Shown one piece after another: positions 34,961 to 47,279 of a stretch of DNA of 64,000 nt. A program made the position numbers and the translations under genes. This DNA comes from Cunninghamia lanceolata (taxonomy: Eukaryota > Streptophyta > Pinopsida > Cupressales > Cupressaceae). The notes under the pieces are model-generated. The model was not told the origin of the DNA and did not search any database. It worked only from the letters and a program-made list of their open reading frames with translations. Positions within the stretch are counted from its first letter, which is position 1; every line of letters starts with the position of its first letter. The DNA is taken from contig BSBN01001359.1 in the NCBI GenBank assembly GCA_027924645.1, forward strand, positions 11,202,001-11,266,000, read 5' to 3'.

Positions 34961-37535
34961 TTACCACTGGGAGGCTATCTCACAAATTTTCAAGAGAAGA
35001 GAAGGTGAACCACACTCTCAAGTCCAATCTTGCATATATGTACACTAGTAGAATTTTGGCAAATAAATGACTAGGTGACTAAAACTTTTAGTCACGACAA
35101 CTAAAAATGACTAAATTCTAATAATTTGTTACAACACAACAATAAATGACTAATTTGATCATCATAAGTGACTAATTTGATCATAAGTGGAAAACTAAGT
35201 GGAAAGCAATAAAAAAGAAAGTGAAAGCTTTAGGTTTTTTGATCATCATAAGTGACTAATTTGATCATAAGTGGAAAATAAAGTGGAAAGTAATAAAAAA
35301 GAACTTAGTTTTTTTGGGGTGCCAAACAATTTTAAAAGAGAATTTTCATTTCCTTGGGTACCAAACAATGAAAAAACCAACAGTTGGTTGCACCATCATC
35401 TATCCATGTTGTTGAGAAGATCTGGGATAAAGGCATGTTGAGTTTTCTCTGAAGAAACCTTTTATTGTTGGCTTTGAATTCATCCACACTGCAGAGATTC
35501 ACAAGGGTTTGAAGACCTGTTGCATGCACGAGGAGATTGTCCAAGGTTTTGAGGATAGATCATGCCCACGTTGAGATAATATTTGAGGCTTTGTTGGAAG
35601 CCTTCATCCTCACATCTTGCCAGGTATAATCTATGTCATTATGGTTTTTAGTTTTGTTTGAAGTTTCGAGGAAGATCTTGCTTGTCTCATTTCATTTGAT
35701 GATGACCATTTGTAGATTTGTCATGACTATCTTATTTCTTTTGCTAACTATACCCTTTTCTACATCTTGTAACTATCCAGGTTGTCTCTTTACAATCCAT
35801 ACTTGTACTATGCTAAAAGGCATCTTAGTATTGAATAATTTGATGTGGCTGTTTGTTGTGAGATCAGCACAGTAAATTCTAAGATGCAATTTTGCATCAT
35901 GGACACTAGATGTTTATTTTTTATGTCTTTTTCAATTTAGTATATATAGTATTCCAAAGACAGTGCAAGGAAATGGTATAACTATGCCATTTAATTTGTA
36001 GTCGCTCATGCTGAATGAAAGAATATAGAACTTGCCAAAGCTACGTGATGCCTTGGTAAAGGCTGAAGAACATCTTCACAGGCTCCCTAAGGATACACCA
36101 TATTCAGAGTTTGAGCACAAGTAAGTTAGATCAATAGTATTTATTTTTTGTACATAGTATTGTTGTGTAAGAAGAACTGATACTAGAGTTTGTTTGAGGA
36201 TGTACACAATATTGCTATGTGAGAAGAACTAATTGAGCCTTTGTGACTATCCTCAACACTATCTTCTTTAGGATGAAACAGCCCTCTCAATCAATAATGA
36301 AACTATATGTTTTGAAGAAAATTTTCACCTTCTAGTGTGCCTTTCTTATCATTGTGATCTCACCTTTGGTGCTACTGTCGCTTGAAGATTACTATCCTCT
36401 ATATCATGAAAGTTCTAACAGTGCATTGTCATTGTGGTTTGGTCATGCATTCTACTCTTTAAAAGTTCCCTATTTTCATGAATTATTCTTACCCTAGGTC
36501 ATAAGCACTTCCATCAACATTGTTCTTCATGAAGACTCTAACAATGCCTTGGAACTACCATCTATTGAGTTTTGAATTTATTCTTTTATGACTATCTTGT
36601 GGATTGTGATTAAACCCCTTGTCATTGTCATATGAATGGCTACTATCACTTGTGATTATCGCAGTCCATCTTATTTAAATCTATCCTTGTTGATCATGAT
36701 TTGTCTACTAACAACTCACTATCTTTTGTGTTTTTAAAGTCATTCACACTTAGCTCATAGTGAGGTATTTTATTTAGTGCTCATTTTCATATCCTAATGG
36801 AGTCATGATCTTTGATAAAACCTATAGGTGTGATTATATAAATGCACCATAAGGACTATCCTCCAGGTCCATACTGTGTATTTGGTTGAATATTATCTTA
36901 TGGACTATCCTCTTTACCATCTGACTGTATTCTTAAGGACTTTCCCACTTCATGTAAACCTCTCTTTCCCATGATAAACACCTTGAAATTGACTATGGTA
37001 GCTCCTTGAGATATTGTCCATGCACTCTTTAATACACTTGTAGGTTGTCCTTTTTTGAAACTTTGTGGGATGGAAATATTTATTAGTTTACCATACTACT
37101 TTGAAGACAATGAACCCTTGACAAGATTTATGATGTTTTAAAAGCCCTCTTGACTGCTCTGTTACTTGTGTTTATGTATCTTTTAAAGTCTATCATACTA
37201 CACTATCACTGTTATTATTAATTTCAATGTCCCCTTCATGGTTATGCCATGGACTATCATTGTTTATTTGAATAGTCATGACTATGATCTTCTTTTGGGA
37301 ATCTATAGGAAAGTGTCATGCCTTAATTTGAAGTCCATTTCCTTAGAAATCTGTGCTCTCTACTCATTGCTCCTATCCTAGGGCCTGGGGTCTCCTTTTT
37401 CTCTTTTCCCACTACATAGCTTGAAGTCTTGTATTTTGATGTGCCATATACTCCTTCCAATTTGTGCAGTAGACTCCATTTTGTGAGAATGAATGGTCAA
37501 TAAAGAGTCAAAGTTTGACAGTACTCCCATTGACC
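34961..37535. other. No gene recognised
   Basis: AT-rich text without a supported reading frame. It holds an 84-bp-spaced duplication (listed), a 21-bp perfect palindrome at 35075-35095 (GTGACTAAAA, C, then its complement), and from about 36180 to 37310 scattered recurrences of GGACTATC/TGACTATC. A short exon-like piece at about 36003-36120 (LPKLRDALVKAEEHLHRLPK, followed by a consensus GTAAGT) was not identified. Confidence 0.5.
35157..35304. repeat. Duplicated 64-bp segment, 84-bp period
   Basis: GATCATCATAAGTGACTAAT begins at 35157 and again at 35241; both continue through AAGTGGAAA(G)(C/T)AATAAAAAAGAA with few differences. Confidence 0.85.
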
Positions 37536-37539
37536 CCAA

Positions 37540-37660
37540 AAACAATTCATGTGCCTTGTCCATGGTTCCACATTTTGCATACATGTCTACCAGGGTAGTT
37601 GCAACTACAACAAATGACAAAATTCCTCTATCCTTCATGCTTTGATGGATGTCCATACCC
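37540..37660 (-). pseudogene. PPR fragment
   Basis: About 40 codons read MDIHQSMKDRG then [20 protein letters not shown] and HELF. This is part of a pentatricopeptide repeat protein (PLS type; organellar RNA-binding helical repeats). It closely matches units of the PPR array at 53848-55205. Downstream sequence (to 37378) stays open but is not recognisable as PPR. It directly abuts the ORF3-B tail region at 37661. Confidence 0.8.
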
Positions 37661-38774
37661 TGTGTTGGTTCTCAAATCTATAATTTACCAAACCCCAAAT
37701 GATGCCAAACTTTGTGCTCAGGTCTGGTAGTTGATTTGGCCAACTGATGGAAGCAATCAAACTGATTGGACTTCCCTGCGCTTTAGGCCCTGCTTGGCCT
37801 AGGTGGGTGTACCTTATATTCACCAAATAATTATTAGGCTTCAAATATGTTGGTTACTTCATAACACATTAAGGAATTTATATAATTTTGTCAATTAAAT
37901 CATCCACTTCACTTAATCCAATCTGGCATATGATTTGGATTAATTTCTTTTATAAATATTTAAATCCTATTCCTAAAAATAGAAAATTAAAATTGGATTT
38001 TTGAAAATATATACAAGGAAATGATTTTCATAAGAGAACAACCAGTGCATGTTCTTGGGTTATGGAGTCTTTATTCAAAAATATTTGTACTTCCCTTTTA
38101 GCCACGACTCAATTTGTTTGGCAATTCAAGGTCTATGACTTGCACATACATGCAAATATGTAAATTATCTGGTTCTTCTTTAATAATCCAATTAATCTTC
38201 TAGGTTACTGTTATTCACCTATAGGATTTTAATCCTTTCTTGAAGGAGCCCAATAAACAAACCACATGAGTAACAACAAATGTGTTTTGACAAATCAAAA
38301 ATATACTTGATATATTGATTTGAATAACAAAGGAAAATTAAGTTCGAGACAACTAGATAAATTTTTAACAATTGAAATCAACAAACAAATGAGAACTAAA
38401 AGTTTAGCACCAGAAAAAAGTAGCTTAAATGTATTGATTAGCTTCAAAGAATAGGTTGTGCAATGTCTCTTTCAAAAATCAAAATTCCCAAAGAGAGCCC
38501 ATAAGGTCTTGGATTCACTTTATAGATTCAAGGGAAGCAACAAGCTTTAGACCTTTCACATTTAAAATGGCTCTTTGTATTCCCAACCCTTGACATTCAT
38601 TACAATATTTTCACTTTGATAAGTCTAAATTAGACTTTCAAGCACATTTTGGAATACATTATAAAAACATGAAAAACATAAAGAGATAAAAAGGAGAGCA
38701 TCCAAGATGTGGTGGTGCTATTTGACTCCAGCATATAGCTTGTTGCTCCTCTACACCAAAACATGTGTTGCTTA
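37661..38774 (-). other. LTR- or 3'-UTR-like flank of ORF3-B
   Basis: Noncoding sequence following ORF3-B. It is homologous to the sequence following ORF3-A (43191-44235): shared blocks include CCTAGGTGGGTG (37799, 43308), TTTTAATCCTT(A/T)CTTGAAGGA (38227, 43696) and ATATACTTGATA (38301, 43919). On the minus strand it ends AACCAACACA at 37661, a plausible CA terminus, next to PPR sequence. No paired TSD was found. Confidence 0.6.
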
Positions 38775-41700
38775 TCAATCTACAAGATACATGCTCTTCC
38801 ATTGAAAAATTACAAATTCACTAGGCCATTTGTAGTTTTGAATCTCGAGCAAGTTAGCCTGGTGATCCTTCCATCTTTTATCTAGCAGAACTTTGACATC
38901 CATCACAAATTTCCCATACCCAACATCCAAGGGAATCACTCTGTCCAAAATCATGTTGAATCTGATGATGTTGTCATCTCCATTCTTCTTCAAAAAGTCC
39001 ATGATTTGACATACTGTTTGGCCAAACTCCACTCTCCATGCATCAAATCTCTTGATTTGCTTGTCTTCTAATAGAATTGAGGGGATAAACAGATGCTTAA
39101 ATGTGGCAAAAGAATCAATTTTGGCCTGCATCTTCTGGCCTTCACCATTGGTATATTGGTGCTCCTCCAAGATCAATCCAATCATCCTTTCTGTAGGCTT
39201 CAAAGCTGCAGAGGCATCAGGATTTGTTTGCAAGACTTTACAGAGAATGGTCAAAGTGTGGTGTGAAGGTTTCCATCTTTGATACAATGGGTCCAAAATA
39301 GAAAAAATCACTTTGAGCTGCTCCATGGCCTGAGATAAGGAGGAATAGCAATCATGCACATTTCCTAGCTTATCAACAACCAACTTCATTCTGTATTCCA
39401 ATATTTTTTCAAAAACTTCAAGAACTTTCAACCTTGCCTCTTCTTTTGTCATTTCATTTTGTTTTCTCAAATCTTCAATTTCCTTTTCAAATTTCAATTT
39501 CAATACACCAATATGTTCTATTGTCACCGTGACATCACTTGTTGCTCTTGGTATAAGGGGTTGATATGGTACAATAGCCTAACTTTGAGAAGAACTCATA
39601 TTATGCAATTGCTTTCTCAAATTGACATTCTCAAGGAATAATCTATTTACTTCATTATTTATTTCCTTTTGAGTTTTCTCATAGTCCTGTACTCTTTGTT
39701 CTAATCTTTTTACAACAACATGAGTGAACATGGCAGTATGAACAATGAGGGAAGATGCTTCTATTGCTGATGTATCTTGTAAAGTTTTCACCACAACTGA
39801 AACCCTCATCTCTTGCACAACATTGAGCAACCTTGGTTTGCTTGTATTCTTTTGTGTGGTCCAAATTGCAAGAGTCTCTATTTTTGGGTTGAAACCACAC
39901 CCACTAATGCCATCCTCATGATCAAATTCAGAAACAAGTTTTGGATCTTCTTGGCTTCTGATTTGGTTGAGCAAAAAGACTTTTAACTCAAGTCTAGGAA
40001 TGATTAGCATATTGCTATTTAGGACCATTTGCCTTGCTTCTTCTGGACTCACATTTATTTCATCTATCTTTAAATCTTTAAAAGTTTGTGTGACAATCTG
40101 ATTATGCTGTGATTCATTAGCACCCATTTTGTTTATTGCTACATTTTTATCAAACTCTTTCATTTTTATTTTCAACCATAAGTCCTTAAACTTTAGAGTC
40201 TTGATAAAGTCATCATCTTCAATAAATCTCATTGATGCCACAATTCTTTCATCTTCCTCCAATTCTGGTTCACCTTGGGTCTGTTTATCCATTCTAGCCT
40301 TAGGCTTGTGTGCATTTGCCTCTTGGCCAACCAGTGGTTGATCAACTTCTTCTTCATCACCCAAGTGCCTGAGAATATTGGCCACATGTTCAGTGTCCCC
40401 AACTTCTTTAGTCATTTCATAAGGAACAAGTGGAGGCTCACCTTCAGTTCTCTACCTTTTCAATGAAGGGGATCTAGGAACTTGTGGATCTTGTTCTGAC
40501 ACAGCATTAGGGGCAGGCTCATGAATTTCAATTCTTGCAGACCTCTTCACTAGAAGCTTGGTAGCCATATGAGGCTGCTTCTCAGACTTGCCATAGATAC
40601 TCTCAAAATTATCAATTATCATATCGATCCTCTTCAGAGAATCCTTTTCTTCAACAAAAAATCTAGAAAAATGGGGATTATGCTTCTTCTTCTCATCTTC
40701 AATGTTCTTCAAGATTTCCCATTTCCTTTTCCTTGAATAAACTTCTTCAAAAGTTACCAAATTTCTTATCACATCCTCATAAAAAAAAATTTGATGGGAT
40801 ATCCCCATTTTTGTCAAAATTATTTTCCTTACAAAATTCATGTGACCCTTAGGGTCACAAACTCTGTCAATTCCAGATTTTAAAGAATATTTTTCCTTGA
40901 AATAGGCCTGCAAGTCCTCAAGAGTGTCTGAGCCAATTGACCAATCACCAAATATTGTGGCATCAGGCAAAAATGTGTCCTTTTTCTACTTTTTCATCAC
41001 CTCTTTTTCCATCCACATCATTTGCCACATGAATTCTAGGAACAATATTCTATCTGCCACAAACTTTGGCAATTTATGGGGTGGTTGGGGACAACCATAT
41101 ACTCTGATGATAGTGTGATCAAGAAAAAAGAACCAATCAACATAATTATGCTTATTGTAGACACCTAAAATTGACTTGCTCTGCAAACCAATTTCCCACA
41201 TCTCTACACCACCAATTATCCCTCCTATTACTTAAATAAATTCATTTTATTTAACTAATTTATCCCTAACCATCTGTCTATCCTTTGTGATCAATTAATT
41301 CACTTAATTTATCACTATACCTTACAACTATATCCTCATTGATTAAATAAATATTCCTAATATTTATTTAGCTAAATTGTCCATCTCCATAATCCCTATT
41401 AATTAGATAAATCATTCTTATCTAATTAATCTACCCTACTAATCAACCTATCCCTATCCTAGTTAATTAAATATCAATTATTTAATTAGCTACCCTAGCC
41501 TACCAATCCCCTAGACCTAAATTAATTAAGATTAACACTTAATTAACCTTGCTTATCCCATCCTCCCACACATCTTTGAATAAAAATCAATTTTTTATTC
41601 AAAGGGTCAAATCCTCCTTACACATCATTTATCACCCTCTTACACATGCAAGTGTACACGTGTCCTTCAACTTTCACATCTCCACATAAAAGTGAATTTT

Positions 41701-43190
41701 TAATTCACACTCCCCCATGAGTTGAATTTTTAATTCACTTGTCATATCCACTCTTCCCAAAAATAAATTTTTAATTCATTTTTTATCTTCCACACCTTTC
41801 CCCATGTCAATTTAAAATTCACAAATAATGAGAGCTCTCCAATCCCATTGACCAAATATCAACCCTTGATCTCTCTCATCCACTCCTCTTGTGACACTTG
41901 TCACAAGGCTATGGCTTCAATCCTAACCCTAACTCTCAAGCATTTCTAGCCCTTGATCTCATCTTTTAATCCTCACCCTCCATCCATTTTCTAAAAATCT
42001 ATAAATAAGACCATCACCCAAGCCATTAAGAGGGACTTCTTCTTGCATCCTTACCATGCCCAAATTTCTCTCAAATCTTCTCATCATACCATCATAATGC
42101 CAAAATCATTCCTCATCCCCATCTCAATCTGCATATAAATCCATTATCTCTCATTCTATTGTGTTGAAAGTAAGAGCAATCCACATTTCATCAACTTGGG
42201 TAAAATCTAAGGAGTTTGGGTGCAACTCCTTCCACCCTATCTTGGATTTGTGGGTCATTGTGAAGGTATATCATTTGTGTTTTACATTTGATTTGTGTTT
42301 TGACTTTCATTTTGATTCATAGATTACACTTATGACCTTGTTTTGGTTTATGTGCAAGTGGCCTCAGCATCACCATGACCTCCTTGATCAACCTGGGAGA
42401 CCAATTTCCAAGAGAGTTCATTATCTTAACAGTAAATTCATCATGAAATACAATGTAGTCACCAGTCTGACAAAATGAGTCCCACTTATAACACCAACAC
42501 TGAGTAGGCTTCCTTTGTCCTACTTTATCAATCATTCTTATGTCCATTCTTCTTGACCATTTCCATCTACTCTGATACAAAATTAGGTGGCACAACAAAG
42601 AATAGAACCTGAATTCCAAGGGTTTCTTACCCTCCCTTACATGCAAGAACCCTTCATGTAGTTTCTTCTCAACGTATGATGCAAAATCATACTCAGTATT
42701 TGCTTTTGGGTTCTGTATTTTCATGGCCATCATCATCAGGCCAATTGGTATTCTTCCTTGAGCATCAATTCCCAAAACTTGGCATAATGCAAAGTAGGTT
42801 CTCTTGAAGTACACAACAAATTCCTCCAAAGGAAAAGGCTCAATAGCATTGGATGGGATGTCAATCTTTCTATTGTTGGCCCCTCTTCTCGTGTATATTG
42901 GCAATTCATCTCTCCTCAGTGTTTTTCTCAAGCTTGTATATTCTTGCTCACTCTTCCACAAGTCCACTTGAGTGAGAGCTTGTTTGTTCAGCATAAAACA
43001 ATCCATAATGGCATTTCTGTTAACTACTACCAATGGTTGTCCATCTAGCAACTTGACTATTTTTGTGGCAGAATGGTAGTGCTGTGTCAGGGCCTTAATT
43101 AGTTCTACATCTACAAATACATTTGGGACCACCAATTTTGCCAAGTCGAGTTTCCATGGGTTACCTATGTTAGGTCTCAAAAATGTAGGT
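38775..43190 (-). pseudogene. ORF3-B: long unidentified retroelement ORF, split by a solo LTR
   Basis: Not a family I can name. If the insertion at 41156-42328 and one CTTAT copy are ignored, the frame from about 43180 to 38775 is continuous for about 1076 codons with only three in-frame TAGs. It matches ORF3-A in order: NPWKLDLAKLVVPNVFVDVE, YDFASYV, FLDHTIIRVYG, LPKFVADR, CDPKGHMNFVR, YEDVIRNL, IIPRLELKVFLLN, and a leucine-rich coiled coil near 39600-39700 (RLFLENVNLRKQL). About 97 N-terminal residues present in ORF3-A are missing at 43190. No transmembrane segment, protease, RT or integrase motif was seen. The C-terminal 250 codons (39527-38775) have no obvious counterpart in ORF3-A. Confidence 0.75.
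41156..42328 (-). mobile_element. Solo LTR (..TCTACA family), minus strand, in ORF3-B
   Basis: 1173 bp. On the plus strand it starts TGTAGACACCTAAAATTGAC and ends CATAGATTACA; CTTAT duplications flank it (41151-41155, 42329-42333). Read on the minus strand it ends GGTGTCTACA like the LTRs at 11416 and 28171. A TATA-like element (minus strand) lies near 42000-42008, and a long series of hairpins follows it downstream (41220-41830). Confidence 0.92.
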
Positions 43191-44235
43191 TGCTAATCCT
43201 AAGAGGATGCCAGGCTCTATGTTTGGATCTGCAACGTTTTTGAACTAACTTGACGAAATCAACCTTCAAGGTTTGATGATTTCCTACACTTTAGGTCCTG
43301 CTACACCTAGGTGGGTGAACCTTAAAATATTAAAGCAGTCTGAGTGTGGATGAGTGGACTAACTAGATCTATCTACAATGGCATAGGATGTAGGATAGAT
43401 AAAAAAGATGACTAATTAATTCTATGTATAATGTTTGATAAGTGATTGGCAGTAATTGTATAAGCAATATCAAGGTAAAAGGTTTTAATTTATGAGTTGA
43501 ATGAGACTAGTGCCTTGTTGGGTAACAGAGTCAATTTGAAGGACCAAGACCAGTAATTTCTTAATGGTAATAATTCTAGTTGTTTGGCACAGTTTTGGTT
43601 TATAGCTTGTATAAACGTGCAAGTAAATGACTGACAGACTCTTCTTGATAATCCAACCAAATAAAATCAGATATCTTATAATTCACCAGAAGGTATTTTA
43701 ATCCTTACTTGAAGGAACCAAATGAAATGAATGGACAAGATTAACAGATAATATTTTACTGGAGATAGAATGGCAATCCTAATTATATGGCTCTACTTAG
43801 TAATCCCAACTTATTACTTCCAGGCTACTGTGACTAAATCAGAAGGGTTTAATTCCTCAGATGGACACCAACCAAATTAATCACACAGATACATCAAATG
43901 TGTATTGACAAATTAAATATATACTTGATAGCTTAATCTGAATAACAAGGAAATACAGAAATGGAGACAGCCACACAATTGAATAATTTCAACAAACAAC
44001 TGATACCAAAGTAGAAATACTGAATTAGAGAACTTCAAACTTCTTCTTCAAATAAAATATGCAACATAGTCATTTTGGAACATTGTATATTATGTATATA
44101 TGAATATCTTCTACTGCTGATGATCTTTCAGCATCGATTGTTTGGACTTATATAGATATTTCTATGAAGAGACATAACTCTTCAATAAGTCTTTCAGGAA
44201 CTTAACAAGTATTAACAATAATTACATAAGCGTAA
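43191..44235 (-). other. LTR- or 3'-UTR-like flank of ORF3-A
   Basis: Noncoding, homologous to 37661-38774 but well diverged. On the minus strand its end GAGACCTAACATAGG parallels GAGAACCAACACAGG at 37661. It lies between the stop of ORF3-A and the truncated start of ORF3-B. It could therefore be the 3' LTR of the TAT-2/ORF3-A element or the 5' LTR of a separate ORF3-B element. Confidence 0.55.
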
Positions 44236-47226
44236 TTATGCTCTATTCAACCATAAATAAACTTTAGCCAGATGATCTAGATACTCTTGATCACGATGAG
44301 AATCAGTAAGCTCAATAGCGCTTCTGGTAATTACATCAAGAGTAACCATCTCCTCCAATTGTTTGCAAACTTCTTTGGATGCAGAGGCTTTATCTTTCAA
44401 AGCTCCTGTGGCTTTGTGTAATATAATCTAACAGTCAATAATCCATTCTTCTTTGCTCTTCATCTCTCCGTTATCTTTAAATAACCTAGGCACTCCTGCA
44501 CTTGAAGCATCAATACCTTCCTTAGCATCAGTTTTAAGTTTGTCATAGTAATGTTGGTGCTGTTTGAGCAATGCTCTGGCATCAGGGATATCTGTATTAT
44601 CAGTGGCACTTTTATTTTGTAACTCGATCAATTTTTCTTGTATCCTCTTTTCAAGTCTTTCATGTTCTTTGATTGCTTTATGATTTTCTAAGTAATTATC
44701 CCAAAACTGATTCAACCACCGCACCATGTTTGCATACTTGCTCTATAGTATTGTAACAAACACATCTATTTGAATTTGTGTGGCTTGGTCAGGGGATAAT
44801 ACTTGAATGCCCTAAGAGCTCTCACCTTGAGTTATTCTTTTTGTGGACTGGCCAAAAGTGCTCTTAACAGCATCCTTCAAGTAATCATTTTCTTTTGTCA
44901 ATCTCTCACAGTTCAATTTGTAAGCATCTCTTTCTTTGATCAACATTTGAGCCTGTGCTTTATTCAACTTCGCAACATTGATACCAATGTCTGCAGTAAT
45001 CATAGGGTCAGTTTCCCCTGCTTTCAAAGTCATAACATGGCCAAAAGTCTTTTCAGTATCTATGATGGCCGTCTTCTTATGAGGAGGGTACAATGCCCAT
45101 ATCATCAAGGAATTTTCATCAGTATTATATCTTGTTCCCATATACACTTCATTAACTCCTTCTGGAGTAAGCTTATACTTATCATCAGCACTATTCAGAA
45201 AGCTGTCAAAAACCAAAGCAGAATTTAAGTCCAAACCAGGAAAAATCATAACCCCTGCATCTTTGAGTAACTGTCTACCCTTGCTAGGTGTCATGTCCTG
45301 CATTTCTTTATCTACTGTTTCCTTCAGCATATCTAATAATTATTTTTCATTATCAGCAGAAACATCATCTACTGACTCTCTAATTTCTTTTCCTTTGTAT
45401 TTATACAGGAATGATTTAAATTCCTTTGACTGAATAAATGTATCATCTGAAATGAAAGAATCATAGGCCGTTTGGCGTGGATCTTCATCAGCAGACCCCT
45501 CCTCATCATGTAGCACAACTGGAGGCTGATATTGTTGTATTTTTCTTTTGGACATTTCCATGGTTTTATCTTGTGGCTACTCTTGTTCAGTGAGTTCTTC
45601 ATCTTCAGAGGAAACCACTTCAACTTCTGCCAACTGCTTTTTCTTTTCATTTAAATCTCTATTATATTTTTCTACCACCAAGTCGACTTCAGCTTCTTCC
45701 AAATTTCTAATGACATCATCATGTGGATAATGTATGTGCATGTATCCACTGAGATTCTGTTTTCTTCTTGCAGAGTTAATGAAACCTTCAGGGTCAAACC
45801 CTTTCCTCACCTCAGCAGTCATCATGTTATAATGCATTAGTTTATCCAAAATGAGATTGTATCCTTCTTTTGAAACCACAGTAAAATCTCCAAAACACAA
45901 AGTGCTGGGCATGAATGATTGTTTATCATGTGAACTTAGATGCATCACATTCGAACAATGCATTTGCCTAATTATTTCTAAATATGCAAGTCTGTCAGGG
46001 ACAGTTTTAGGCAATATGAATGGAGTATCCTCAAATCCATAAACTCTGATCATAGTGGCATCCTCAAAGCAGTACCAGTCTCCCCAATTATGAGTGACAG
46101 TAGGGGGACCACCAAAATCTTTAGGTCTGAGGAACCTTTTTATTTCATTTGAAATTGAATATTCACAGGGGTGGTTGAAATACCTATACAGCACTTTTAC
46201 ACAATGCTCTTCAAATTGAGCATAGCTGGAGTTGGCATATCTACTATCCCAAATTCTGGTCCACATTTGCACAGGTATCTTTTCCCCTTTCTTATCTGCA
46301 GCAACAACTCAAAACTCATTTGGCCATAACCCTACTTCCTGGCCATAGTATAACACCATATGCATAAGCATTAAGTAATGCTCAAAAGAGCATGCTGGAG
46401 CATTGTTTTTTATTGCAGATAGACCAGAGTCTATTCTAGTAGCAATATAGGAGGCATAATCAAATTGTCTGGCATTATGACATTGAATATCAGAGGCTAT
46501 GACCATCAGAGGAATAGTCATGAACTCAGGGACCTCTGAGCCAAGGACTTGGCCTACAGAAAAATAAGTATATTGTATGTATGGTTCAAAAATGGCTACA
46601 TGAAAGGGAGGGCCATCATTCTCAGTCAAGGGTATCACTTCTCCTTCAATCCTGGGCCTATGAATGGGTAACCTCCATCCATTGTAGGTTGTATCCATTC
46701 TCCAATACTCTTTATCCAAATCTTCATAAACAATAGGGACAGTGCACAAATCATCTAAATCATACACCTCACAAATAGCATTTTTTGACAGGTGCACAAT
46801 TGGTTCTCCTTGAGGGTTGCAGATAGCTTTCAGGCCTGAATTGTAATGTCTGGCTAGCAGTTGAAGGAGTTCCACATTCAAGAATACATTAGGTACAACC
46901 AGTTTGCCTAAATTCATGTGCCATGGGTTTGACACAGGAGCATTTCTAAACCGTCTATTATAGTGGAATTTGAAAAGCTCATACCCCCGAATTGGGGTCC
47001 AGATATCTCCCAGGAGTTTATGTTTATCTTCCAATTTTTCTACTTCTGCCCTGAGTTGGGCATACCTCCTGGCCTTGGGAGTTGACCCAGGCAATTGATC
47101 AATTAGGTCCTGATTTAGTTTTCTACCTTTCACTTTCTCTTCAGGGGTTTGTTCGGTTTTTTGTTTTTTAGGCTTACTGGTTTCCCCTTGTAACTTTCTT
47201 CCTTTCCCCTTTCCCAGAGTTTCCAT
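44236..47226 (-). pseudogene. ORF3-A: long unidentified ORF downstream of TAT-2 pol
   Basis: ATG at 47226, natural stop at 44236-44238: 996 codons in a single frame, with six in-frame stops (first at about 46308) and no frameshift. The N-terminus is lysine-rich and basic, METLGKGKGRKLQ (possible nuclear localisation). Blocks shared with ORF3-B include NPWHMNLGKLVVPNVFLNVE, FDYASYI, MIRVYG, LPKTVPDRLAYLE, FDPEGFINSARR, YPHDDVIRNL and MIFPGLDL. A coiled coil lies near 44880-44960. It follows pol on the same strand after a 1.55 kb spacer, the place occupied by env-like ORFs in Athila elements, but no signal peptide or membrane span is visible. Function unknown. Confidence 0.78.
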
Positions 47227-47279
47227 TTAAAAACTTTAGCAGAAAATTTAAATACAGGCTATGCAATGTATATGTACCT

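Noticed and set aside
35075..35095. 21-bp perfect palindrome with TAGTCAC arms, possible MITE end
   Set aside because: No second terminal repeat or target duplication could be located, so a MITE call is not supported.
36003..36120. Exon-like piece LPKLRDALVKAEEHLHRLPK with a GTAAGT donor
   Set aside because: Too short to assign, contains an upstream TAG, and no partner exon was found within 2 kb on either side.
44236..47226. ORF3-A as a true envelope gene
   Set aside because: Position is env-like, but no signal peptide, hydrophobic membrane span or cysteine-rich ectodomain is visible.
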